Source: an uncultured Eubacteriales bacterium (GTDB lineage Bacteria > Bacillota > Clostridia > Lachnospirales > Lachnospiraceae). Taken from it: a stretch of DNA of 5,967 bases. Shown here in pieces: positions 1 through 5,967 of the stretch. Location: contig ONVB01000007.1 of NCBI GenBank assembly GCA_900321145.1, positions 1-5,967 of the forward strand. The letters run 5' to 3'. The translations under genes were made by a program, and so were the position numbers. The notes below the pieces were generated by a model. The model was not told the DNA's origin and made no database searches. It saw only the letters and a program-made list of their open reading frames with translations. Numbering within the stretch: the first letter of the stretch is position 1; every line of letters begins with the position of its first letter.

Positions 1-1
1 G

Positions 2-433
2 AGTGTAAAGCAGGTTTCTATCTTCATAGAGGACAAGCCCGGCAAGATGGACGAGATGACCACTGTGCTTGCGGCAAATAACATAAACATGAGAGCCATC
101 TCAGTGGCTCAGACTGACGGTTTCGGCATAGCCCGTATCATAGTTGACGATGTGTATGAGGCAACCACCGTACTTAAGGATGCAGGCTATGTAAATAAGC
201 TTACTCATGTAGTTATCGTAGAGATCACGAATGTGCCGGGCGGTCTTAACAAGGTACTTAAGGTATTCACCGAAGCAAATATAAATATCAAGTATATGTA
301 TGCCGTATCGGGTGCAAATGTATCGGAGCAGGTCTATATGATCTTTAGAGTTGATGATTATAAGTTGGCAGAGTCGGCTCTTGCCAAGGCCGGCCTTAAG
401 GTGATCACCGAGGATCAGGTACCGGAGCTTTAA
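2..433 (+). CDS. Tandem ACT-domain protein (5'-truncated by the window edge, probably by one codon)
   Basis: This small cytosolic protein consists of two ACT domains, the fold that binds amino acids or similar small ligands and regulates enzymes or transcription. The reading frame is open from base 2 and shows 143 residues. The opening SVKQVSIFIEDKPG matches the usual start of this family directly after Met, so base 1 (g) is probably the last base of the ATG. Numbered from that Met, ACT 1 spans about residues 4-70 with its ligand-loop motif DKPGKM (12-17). ACT 2 spans about 72-140 with the equivalent NVPGGL (78-83). No catalytic domain is attached, and the length (about 144) is the full family length. 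In Clostridia such proteins commonly follow a phenylacetate-CoA ligase (paaK-like) gene; that neighbour would lie upstream and is not visible. The first internal ATG at 47 would remove the first strand of ACT 1 and is unlikely to be the start. The ligand is unknown. Confidence 0.88.
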   Translation, partial: SVKQVSIFIEDKPGKMDEMTTVLAANNINMRAISVAQTDGFGIARIIVDDVYEATTVLKDAGYVNKLTHVVIVEITNVPGGLNKVLKVFTEANINIKYMYAVSGANVSEQVYMIFRVDDYKLAESALAKAGLKVITEDQVPEL

Positions 434-455
434 AACAGCATTTTGTATCGGTAAA

Positions 456-497
456 ACGGGCAGGGGCGACTTCAGGGCGTCCCTGCCTGTTTTTTTT
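456..497 (+). terminator. Rho-independent terminator of the ACT-protein transcript
   Basis: A ten-pair stem, ACGGGCAGGG (456-465) with CCCTGCCTGT (481-490), contains one G-U pair and a 15-nt loop, and is followed directly by eight T (490-497). It lies 23 nt after the ACT gene stop. The stem is preceded by AAAA, so a weak terminator also exists on the opposite strand. It separates this transcript from the promoter at 536. Confidence 0.93.
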
Positions 498-535
498 GCC
501 TGCTGTCTTAACTTTGATGAAAAGAAGAAATAGTG

Positions 536-564
536 TTGACAAAATGTATATGAGTGTATATAAT
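536..564 (+). promoter_or_regulatory. Consensus sigma-A promoter of the GntR-ABC operon
   Basis: The -35 box TTGACA (536-541) and the -10 box TATAAT (559-564) are both perfect consensus and are separated by exactly 17 bp. The predicted transcription start is near 571, which gives an untranslated leader of roughly 74 nt before the ATG at 645. Such a strong promoter suggests control by repression, in agreement with the palindrome lying over the -10 box. Confidence 0.92.
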
Positions 565-575
565 GCATATATACA
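545..575. promoter_or_regulatory. Candidate operator for the GntR/YtrA-type repressor
   Basis: Perfect 8-bp inverted half-sites TGTATATA (555-562) and TATATACA (568-575) are separated by the 5-bp spacer ATGCA, covering the -10 box and the predicted start of transcription. A further copy of the half-site core, TGTATAT (545-551), lies exactly 10 bp, about one helical turn, upstream of the first in the same orientation. The palindrome is directly visible. Assigning it to the regulator encoded next door is an inference from the usual autorepression of YtrA-type GntR operons. AT-richness makes a chance palindrome possible, but the exact 8-bp arms and the position argue for function. Confidence 0.65.
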
Positions 576-587
576 ATAATTATTGGC

Positions 588-617
588 GGCCGGATGTCCA
601 TGCGCAGTCATCCGGTC
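588..617 (+). other. Stem-loop in the 5' untranslated leader of the GntR-ABC operon
   Basis: CCGGATG (590-596) pairs perfectly with CATCCGG (609-615). A G-U and a G-C pair extend the helix to nine pairs (588-596 with 609-617), closing a 12-nt loop that contains TGCGCA. It sits about 17 nt after the predicted transcript start and ends about 15 nt before the ribosome site at 633-640. No T run follows, so it is not a terminator. It could stabilise the 5' end of the mRNA or be a remnant regulatory element; nothing more can be said from sequence. Confidence 0.55.
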
Positions 618-644
618 GATAAGCGCAAAGATAGGGAAAGATAT

Positions 645-1028
645 ATGGATATTATTATCAGTAATTCCTCCGGTGTGCCGATCTATGAGCAGATCGAGGA
701 GCAGATCAAGGGCCTGATCATGACAGGCGAGCTTGCGGCAGGGGACGCCCTTCCGTCAATGCGAATCCTTGCAAAGGAATTGAAGATCAGTGTGATCACA
801 ACAAAGAGAGCTTACGAAGATTTGGAGAGAGACGGATACATAGAATCCGTGGTCGGAAAGGGAAGCTTCGTAAAGGGCATTAATAACGAGATGTTGAAGG
901 AGAGCATGCTCTGTGTCATAGAGGAATATCTCGACAAGGCCTGCGACAAGGCGCTGATCGGCAAGGTTTCCCTCGACGAGCTTAAGGAAATGCTCTCGAT
1001 CATCTATGAGGAAAAGAAGAATGAGTGA
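645..1028 (+). CDS. GntR-family transcriptional regulator, YtrA subfamily
   Basis: This is a short DNA-binding regulator (127 residues) with an N-terminal winged helix-turn-helix (about residues 8-77) and a short helical C-terminal dimerisation segment (about 80-127). It lacks the large effector domain of FadR- or HutC-type members, which is typical of the YtrA subfamily. Recognisable GntR blocks are PIYEQI (12-17), LPSMRILAKEL (36-46), TTKRAYEDLERDGYI (52-66) and GKGSFV (71-76). The start at 645 is chosen because the family begins MDIIIS and a ribosome site AGGGAAAG (633-640) precedes it. The ATG at 594 would add 17 unrelated residues and lies inside a leader hairpin. The stop overlaps the ATPase start by 8 nt. 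Relatives repress their own ABC operon, often being relieved by cell-envelope stress or antimicrobial compounds; here the inducer is unknown. Confidence 0.93.
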   Translation: MDIIISNSSGVPIYEQIEEQIKGLIMTGELAAGDALPSMRILAKELKISVITTKRAYEDLERDGYIESVVGKGSFVKGINNEMLKESMLCVIEEYLDKACDKALIGKVSLDELKEMLSIIYEEKKNE

Positions 1029-1890
1029 TTTTGTCAATGTGATAGAACTAAAGGATGTCACGAAGGATTACGGTGATTTTAAGCTGGACAAGGTGAGCTT
1101 TGCCGTGCCGGAGGGCTCTGTATGCGGCTTTATAGGTCAAAACGGGGCCGGAAAGACTACAACGATAAACCTGATCCTGGATGTGATCAAGCAGGATGAG
1201 GGGGAGATCCGCCTGTTTGGAAAAAGCGTGGATAAGAACAGTGCTTCTCTTCGCGAGAATATAGGTGTTGTTTTTGATGAGATGGGCTTTCATGAGTTTA
1301 TGACCGGAAAGGACATCAATATCATGATGAAGAATATCTACAAGAACTGGGACAGTGATGAGTTTTTTGCTTATCTGAAGAAGTTTTCCCTCCCGGCAAA
1401 GAAGCCTTGCGGTTCCTTCTCAAGAGGCATGAGGATGAAACTGCAGATAGCGGTTGCGCTTTCTCATCATGCGAAGCTGCTGATCATGGACGAGCCCACC
1501 AGCGGGCTTGATCCGATAGTGAGAAACGAGATGATAGGGATCTTCCGGGAATTTGTGCTTGAAGAGGATCATACGATATTGCTTTCGTCACACATTACCG
1601 GGGACCTTGAGAAGATCGCGGATGAAGTAGTTTTTATAGACGGCGGGAAGATAGTGCTTGCCGGAAATAAGGATGAGATTCTGGAAAAGCACGGTATTTT
1701 AAAATGCAGGAAGGATGAGGCAGAGAGGGTTAGCCCTTCTCTGATCGTAAGCACGGAGATAAGCAGCTTCGGAGCGGAGATCATGGTGAATGACAGGCAT
1801 GCGGCATCAAAGCTGTATCCGGATATGGTGCTTGAGCCGGCACAGCTTGAGCAGATCATGATCTACTATGTAAATGCGGGAAAGAAGTAA
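1021..1890 (+). CDS. ABC transporter ATP-binding protein (YtrB/BcrA-like)
   Basis: This is the nucleotide-binding subunit (289 residues) that powers the two permeases downstream from the cytoplasmic face. Visible motifs are Walker A GQNGAGKT (39-46), Walker B LLIMDEPT (153-160), the D-loop SGLD (161-164) and the switch histidine H191 in SSHI. The signature motif is the degenerate FSRGM (133-137) instead of LSGGQ, and the Q-loop glutamine position reads VFDE (84-87); both agree, as far as I recall, with this subfamily and do not indicate inactivity. Residues from about 215 form a C-terminal extension seen in BcrA/YtrB-like ATPases. The start at 1021 is preferred over 1006 because GAGGA (1008-1012) sits 8 nt before it and MSDFVNVIELKDV aligns with the family start. 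It overlaps the regulator by 8 nt, implying translational coupling. The family exports peptides, antibiotics or other substrates; the substrate cannot be assigned here. Confidence 0.95.
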   Translation: MSDFVNVIELKDVTKDYGDFKLDKVSFAVPEGSVCGFIGQNGAGKTTTINLILDVIKQDEGEIRLFGKSVDKNSASLRENIGVVFDEMGFHEFMTGKDINIMMKNIYKNWDSDEFFAYLKKFSLPAKKPCGSFSRGMRMKLQIAVALSHHAKLLIMDEPTSGLDPIVRNEMIGIFREFVLEEDHTILLSSHITGDLEKIADEVVFIDGGKIVLAGNKDEILEKHGILKCRKDEAERVSPSLIVSTEISSFGAEIMVNDRHAASKLYPDMVLEPAQLEQIMIYYVNAGKK

Positions 1891-1910
1891 TAGAAGGGAT
1901 TGGAGGCCAT

Positions 1911-2693
1911 ATGAAAGGTTTGATTATCAAAGATATCATGTGTCTGAAAAAGCAGCTGATGATATTCACCTTTGTTATCATAGGCGTGCTGGTCGTATCG
2001 GTCATGTATGTACTCTCGGCAAGGTTCGGGAATATTGCGGCCGTCGGCAGGGAGATGCTTGCCGTAAAGGAAAATCATATGACAGAGATTGACGTTAAGA
2101 ACCTGGGAAGCATTGCGCTCATGCTGTTTATGCTGCTTCCGATCGTGACCGTGTGTGATATGGTAAATGTGTTTGCCGCTGACGGAAAAGCGGGTTTTTT
2201 TAAGACAGCAGCTTCTTTTCCCGTATCTTTAAAGAAGAGACTTCTCGCAAGATATATGACGATCTATGCGCTGTTTGGAATCGGAGTGGCGGTGGATGTC
2301 ATCATAGCGTTTGTTCTTTCATTGATCACGGATATGATCAAATTCACGGATTTCCTTGGGATCATTCTGTCCGCAGCTTCGCTGATGAGCATTTACAGCG
2401 CGTGTTCCATCCTGTTTTGTATCCTTCTTGGCTACGGAAAGGAAATGTATGCCCAGCTCCTGTCAGTTCTTGCCCTGGTTTTGGGTGTGGCGCTTGCTAA
2501 CTTTGGCAGTATTAAGAGAATCGTGGCATCCATGATGGAGGATGACGGAGAAGCTGACATTTCGGGCTTATGGAAGTTCCTTGATTTTATTATGCACAAG
2601 TCGTATGTTTTGCTGATCGCGGCCGTGATCGTCAGTGTTCTTTCGTTTGCGGTGTCCTACATGGCTGCGGAGAGAAAGCGAGGTGTGATCTGA
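1911..2693 (+). CDS. ABC-2 type permease subunit 1
   Basis: This integral membrane protein of 260 residues forms part of the transmembrane channel served by the ATPase upstream. Hydrophobic segments at about residues 16-36, 66-88, 117-140, 146-170, 181-198 and 231-253 give six membrane helices. The N-terminus MKGLIIKDIM and the cytoplasmic stretch ADGKAGFFKTAASFPVSLKKR (about 90-110) resemble the small ABC-2 permeases (ABC2_membrane_5-like) that accompany YtrA-type regulators. There is no signal peptide and no large extracellular domain. A ribosome site GGAGG (1902-1906) sits just ahead of the ATG, 20 nt after the ATPase stop. Its stop codon shares one base with the start of the next permease, so the two are probably made in equal amounts and act as a heterodimer. 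The substrate is unknown. Confidence 0.9.
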   Translation: MKGLIIKDIMCLKKQLMIFTFVIIGVLVVSVMYVLSARFGNIAAVGREMLAVKENHMTEIDVKNLGSIALMLFMLLPIVTVCDMVNVFAADGKAGFFKTAASFPVSLKKRLLARYMTIYALFGIGVAVDVIIAFVLSLITDMIKFTDFLGIILSAASLMSIYSACSILFCILLGYGKEMYAQLLSVLALVLGVALANFGSIKRIVASMMEDDGEADISGLWKFLDFIMHKSYVLLIAAVIVSVLSFAVSYMAAERKRGVI

Positions 2694-3457
2694 TGGCGGG
2701 TTTGCTGTACAAGGATTTTACAGCTATAAAGGGCAGGAGGTTTTTGGCATTTGCGACCGCTGTAACGCTCGTCTTTATTATCCTGCGCATTTCTTTTCCG
2801 GGATCGGCGTATCTTGAAGACTTTATGGTCATGGATGAAAACGGCAACGAGGTAAATATCATAGATTCGTTCTTTTTGATGTTTATTGTTTTCAATATTA
2901 TCCTGTCTGCCGACTGGATAAATAAGATCGTCAGCCGGATAGTGGTAAATGATGAGAAAAACAAGATACGGAACTATCTTTTTTCAATGCCGGTCGGAAG
3001 AAAAACATATATCATATCCAAGTATGTATGCGTCCTTGCGGCTACAGCGTTCATGTTCCTGATCTTTTTGCTCTGGTTCGTTTTATTTAAGGCTTATATG
3101 GGAGATGCGGTTAACGGGGATTTTGTCAAACTGGTTGAAAGGTTTTTACCTTCGTTTATGGCAATCGGGCTCCTGCTCGCTTCGTTTGAGCTGCCGATGT
3201 ATCTGTTCTGGGGCAGGGGTAAGACCATGATCATAAAGATCAGCTTTCTGATGCTGTGCGGGTTCTTCGTGGTCGGCTTTGTGCTCTTTGGGGATCTCTC
3301 GTTTTTTGAGAGGATAGACATAGAAAAAGTGCTGATATGGGTAGCTGTGCACAGCAGGGGGATAAAGCTTTTTACGCGCCTTTTTCCTGCAGGGGTGCTG
3401 GTTATATTTGCTGGTTCATGTTTTCTTACATCCGTGGCTTATGAGAAAAGGAAGTAA
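2693..3457 (+). CDS. ABC-2 type permease subunit 2
   Basis: This second membrane subunit (254 residues) has predicted helices at about residues 15-33, 60-76, 109-131, 152-172, 180-200 and 227-248, the same six-helix plan as its neighbour. The cytoplasmic block NDEKNKIRNYLFSMPVGRK (86-104), followed by YIISKY, corresponds to the conserved loop of ABC2_membrane_5-like permeases that is thought to contact the ATPase. The start overlaps the previous stop as TGATG, and GAGGTG (2680-2685) lies 7 nt before it inside the previous gene. Sequence similarity to permease 1 is low by eye apart from the common plan, so a heterodimeric channel is more likely than a recent duplication. It is the last gene of the operon. 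Confidence 0.9.
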   Translation: MAGLLYKDFTAIKGRRFLAFATAVTLVFIILRISFPGSAYLEDFMVMDENGNEVNIIDSFFLMFIVFNIILSADWINKIVSRIVVNDEKNKIRNYLFSMPVGRKTYIISKYVCVLAATAFMFLIFLLWFVLFKAYMGDAVNGDFVKLVERFLPSFMAIGLLLASFELPMYLFWGRGKTMIIKISFLMLCGFFVVGFVLFGDLSFFERIDIEKVLIWVAVHSRGIKLFTRLFPAGVLVIFAGSCFLTSVAYEKRK

Positions 3458-3464
3458 AACAAAA

Positions 3465-3494
3465 CAGGAGAATCCTGAAAATAATCCTGAAAAA
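3465..3494 (+). repeat. Short tandem repeat and small inverted repeat after the ABC operon
   Basis: AATCCTGAAAAT (3471-3482) is followed directly by AATCCTGAAAAA (3483-3494), a 12-bp unit repeated with one difference. The first copy also takes part in a tight hairpin, CAGGA-GAA-TCCTG (3465-3477). No T run follows the hairpin, so it is a poor terminator. The function, if any, is unknown. Confidence 0.5.
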
Positions 3495-3509
3495 TAGAAA
3501 CCTTTTTTG

Positions 3510-3539
3510 TTGACAAGCTAAAGGGGCAGGTGTTATCAT
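3510..3539 (+). promoter_or_regulatory. Sigma-A promoter of the metK transcript
   Basis: The perfect -35 box TTGACA (3510-3515) is followed after 18 bp by TATCAT (3534-3539), which carries the extended -10 motif TG one base upstream (3531-3532). Transcription should begin near 3546, about 17 nt ahead of the riboswitch P1 helix, the expected arrangement for an S-box leader. Confidence 0.85.
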
Positions 3540-3562
3540 ACAGCACGTATAACAAGATATCT

Positions 3563-3677
3563 CTCTTATTCAGAGCGGTGGAGTCACATGGGACTGTGAA
3601 GCCGCGGCAACCCCGCAGATGCGGAAGGTGCCGACCTGAGCGATACCATCCTGTAATTGGTTATCGAGCAATAAGAG
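3563..3677 (+). promoter_or_regulatory. SAM-I (S-box) riboswitch aptamer
   Basis: This leader RNA senses S-adenosylmethionine and turns off the downstream genes when SAM is plentiful. P1 is CTCTTATT (3563-3570) with AATAAGAG (3670-3677). P2 carries a kink-turn: GCGG (3575-3578) with CCGC (3602-3605), the kink elements TGGA (3579-3582) and TGAA (3597-3600), and an upper stem TCACA/TGTGA (3584-3588, 3595-3599). The TGGGAC loop can pair with ACCT at 3634-3637 as the usual pseudoknot. P3 is formed by GGCAACC (3606-3612) with GGTGCC (3627-3632), the conserved SAM-binding core, capped by CCGC/GCGG. P4 is CGATACCA (3641-3648) with TGGTTATCG (3658-3666). The core GAGCGGTGGAG and GCCGCGGCAACC segments match the S-box consensus. 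Its position before metK is the classic one. Confidence 0.97.
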
Positions 3678-3712
3678 GATTTGATAATATGAATTCAAAT
3701 CCGGCTGCTCGA
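3664..3712 (+). promoter_or_regulatory. Predicted antiterminator of the SAM riboswitch
   Basis: Without ligand, TCGAGCA (3664-3670) can pair with TGCTCGA (3706-3712), and GGATTTG (3677-3683) with CAAATCC (3696-3702), two seven-pair helices separated by a small internal loop. This uses the 3' side of P4, the edge of the P1 3' strand and the left arm of the terminator, so it is mutually exclusive with both the SAM-bound aptamer and termination. The pairing is read by eye and not energy-tested. Confidence 0.75.
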
Positions 3713-3739
3713 TATAAGAGCAAGCCGGATTTTTCTTAT
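3697..3739 (+). terminator. SAM-responsive intrinsic terminator
   Basis: AAATCCGGCT (3697-3706) pairs with AGCCGGATTT (3723-3732), and GCTC (3707-3710) with GAGC (3718-3721), with one bulged A at 3722 and a seven-base loop. The T-rich tail is TTTTTCTTATTT. It forms when SAM holds P1 closed and frees the left arm from the antiterminator, ending transcription about 65 nt before metK. Confidence 0.93.
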
Positions 3740-3804
3740 TTCAGAATTCGTCAAAGAGAGTCATATCTTGATAGTTCACAAAGAATATCAGGAGGTTAAA
3801 AAAC

Positions 3805-4986
<1,182 letters not shown>

Positions 4987-5000
4987 AAGAGGATAATTAA

Positions 5001-5936
5001 ATGAAAAATATGCTTAATTTCAAAAACTTCTCAGCAGAGGAGTTAGAGGAGATACTGTCTATTGCGTTAGACATGAAGAAGGATCCCGCAAAGTACAGCG
5101 AGTCCCTGAAGGGAAAGAAGATCTATCTTTTGTTCGAGAAGACCTCGACAAGGACATACCTTTCCTTCGCGACCGGCATGACCGAGCTTGGAGGTTCATA
5201 CTACTATCAGAAGTGGGAGGACTCGAACTTTGTACTCGGCGAGCCTGTGTCGGAGATAAGATATGTGTGCAGAAATGTGGACATCATCATGGCGCGTCTT
5301 GTGAAGAACGAGACAGTCGAGCTCTTCGGAAAGAACGTTACGGTTCCTTTTATAAACGGCTGCGATAACTCATACCATCCCTGCCAGATACTTGCGGATG
5401 CCCTTACCATCATAGAGAAGTTCGGTTCCCTTGACGTAAAGTTCATGTATATAGGTGCGAAGAACAATGTGTTTAATTCATTAGTCGAGTTCTTTGCCAA
5501 GATGAAGAAGGGTACCATATATGGTCTCACACCTCTTGTAAATGATACGGCAGCCGATGCTGCTTTCTATGAGGAGGCAAAGGCAAGCGGACACTATGTG
5601 GAGCTTGATCCGACCATGAGCACAGAGGAGGCTAAGAAGTTTGCTTCCGATATGGATGTGCTTTATACGGATACATGGCTTGACATGGAATTCTTCAACG
5701 ATCCGGCATACCAGGACAAGAAGGCTGAGCTTATGAGAAAGATGATGCCTTATCAGATCAACGAGGAGCTCCTTGACGGAAGCAAGGCTATAGTATTCCA
5801 CGATATGCCTATGCATGCCGGCTATGAGATAAGCCAGGGTGCCATAGATAAGAACTTAGAGCACATTTTGGATGAGGCGGAGAACAGAAGACATGCCGAG
5901 AAGGCAGTTATGTACTACCTTATCACCAAGTGCTGA
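5001..5936 (+). CDS. Ornithine/aspartate carbamoyltransferase-family enzyme, substrate uncertain
   Basis: This cytosolic transferase, moving a carbamoyl group from carbamoyl phosphate to an amine, has 311 residues, close to family length. The N-terminal carbamoyl-phosphate domain (about 1-140) carries FEKTSTRT (45-52) and HPCQ (126-129) in an OTC-like context, NG-x4-YHPCQ-x2-AD. The second domain (about 145-295) and a closing helix with ENRRHAEKAV (294-303) also look like ornithine carbamoyltransferase. However, the ornithine-binding SMG motif after D224 reads DME (228-230), and the catalytic HCLP motif reads HDMP (267-270), so the cysteine is replaced by Asp. STRT is followed by Tyr53 instead of the common Arg. 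Residues 71-85 (KWEDSNFVLGEPVSE) are also unlike the usual loop. An automatic label of argF is therefore doubtful; a different amine or amino acid acceptor is plausible. The ribosome site AGAGGA (4988-4993) supports the ATG at 5001 over the one at 5010. It lies 14 nt after metK and inside its SAM-controlled transcript. Confidence 0.85.
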   Translation: MKNMLNFKNFSAEELEEILSIALDMKKDPAKYSESLKGKKIYLLFEKTSTRTYLSFATGMTELGGSYYYQKWEDSNFVLGEPVSEIRYVCRNVDIIMARLVKNETVELFGKNVTVPFINGCDNSYHPCQILADALTIIEKFGSLDVKFMYIGAKNNVFNSLVEFFAKMKKGTIYGLTPLVNDTAADAAFYEEAKASGHYVELDPTMSTEEAKKFASDMDVLYTDTWLDMEFFNDPAYQDKKAELMRKMMPYQINEELLDGSKAIVFHDMPMHAGYEISQGAIDKNLEHILDEAENRRHAEKAVMYYLITKC

Positions 5937-5967
5937 TCCTCTGAGCGGATTGCAATCAGGAACTTAA
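5937..5967. other. Intergenic tail at the window edge
   Basis: Only 31 bases remain after the carbamoyltransferase stop. They contain a perfect 10-bp palindrome, GATTGCAATC (5948-5957), but no T run, start codon or promoter, so neither a terminator nor the next gene can be called. Confidence 0.4.

Noticed and set aside
101..601. Long minus-strand open frame opposite the ACT gene
   Set aside because: It runs antisense through a clear ACT gene, a terminator and a promoter, has no recognisable domain, and is a codon-bias shadow.
594..644. Upstream ATG that would lengthen the GntR regulator by 17 residues
   Set aside because: The extra residues do not fit the family, the ATG is inside a hairpin without a ribosome site, and the ATG at 645 has a good one.
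1006..1020. Upstream ATG for the ABC ATPase
   Set aside because: It lies within the ribosome site region of the ATG at 1021, and the added residues MRKRR are not typical of the family.
1874..2092. Plus-strand open frame overlapping the first permease in another frame
   Set aside because: It is Arg-rich with no family features, and is out of frame with a permease that has its own ribosome site and a full-length fit.
3465..3508. Possible terminator after the second permease
   Set aside because: The hairpin has only five pairs and is followed by an A-rich stretch; the later T run (3503-3508) is not attached to a GC-rich stem.
3530..3799. Open frame of 89 codons across the metK leader
   Set aside because: It lies entirely over the riboswitch aptamer, antiterminator and terminator, has no ribosome site, and its product resembles nothing; the RNA structure explains the sequence.

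Overview
The window reads as chromosomal DNA of a low-to-medium GC Gram-positive anaerobe of the Clostridia, most likely Lachnospiraceae. This is inferred from the protein flavour (a tandem-ACT protein of the kind usually found beside phenylacetate-CoA ligase, and a YtrA-type GntR/ABC operon), strong AGGAGG-like ribosome sites, consensus sigma-A promoters and a SAM-I (S-box) riboswitch in front of metK. All genes are on the + strand. No mobile element, CRISPR array, tRNA or rRNA is visible.

Layout. Bases 1-433 hold a small two-ACT-domain protein that lacks only its first codon, followed by a strong rho-independent terminator (456-497). A perfect-consensus promoter (TTGACA, 17 bp, TATAAT) at 536-564, overlaid by a palindromic candidate operator (555-575), drives a four-gene operon: a GntR/YtrA-family regulator (645-1028), an ABC ATPase (1021-1890) and two six-helix ABC-2 permease subunits (1911-2693, 2693-3457). 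The genes overlap or nearly touch. This looks like a self-regulated export or stress-response transporter whose substrate cannot be read from the sequence.

A second promoter (3510-3539) leads into a SAM-I riboswitch (3563-3677) with an expression platform ending in a terminator (3697-3739). Mutually exclusive antiterminator pairings can be traced. Downstream are metK (S-adenosylmethionine synthetase, 3805-4986) and, 14 nt later, a carbamoyltransferase of the ornithine/aspartate carbamoyltransferase fold (5001-5936). The last gene keeps the carbamoyl-phosphate signatures (STRT, HPCQ) but departs from ornithine carbamoyltransferase at the SMG and HCLP positions that contact ornithine, so its amine substrate is uncertain. 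Its placement under a SAM-sensing leader is the most interesting feature of the window.

Otherwise this is fairly ordinary core and accessory genome. I did not find a clearly new multi-gene system. The points worth following are the divergent carbamoyltransferase in the SAM regulon, the operator and leader hairpin of the YtrA-type operon, the lack of a terminator after that operon, and the duplicated P1 strand in the riboswitch platform.
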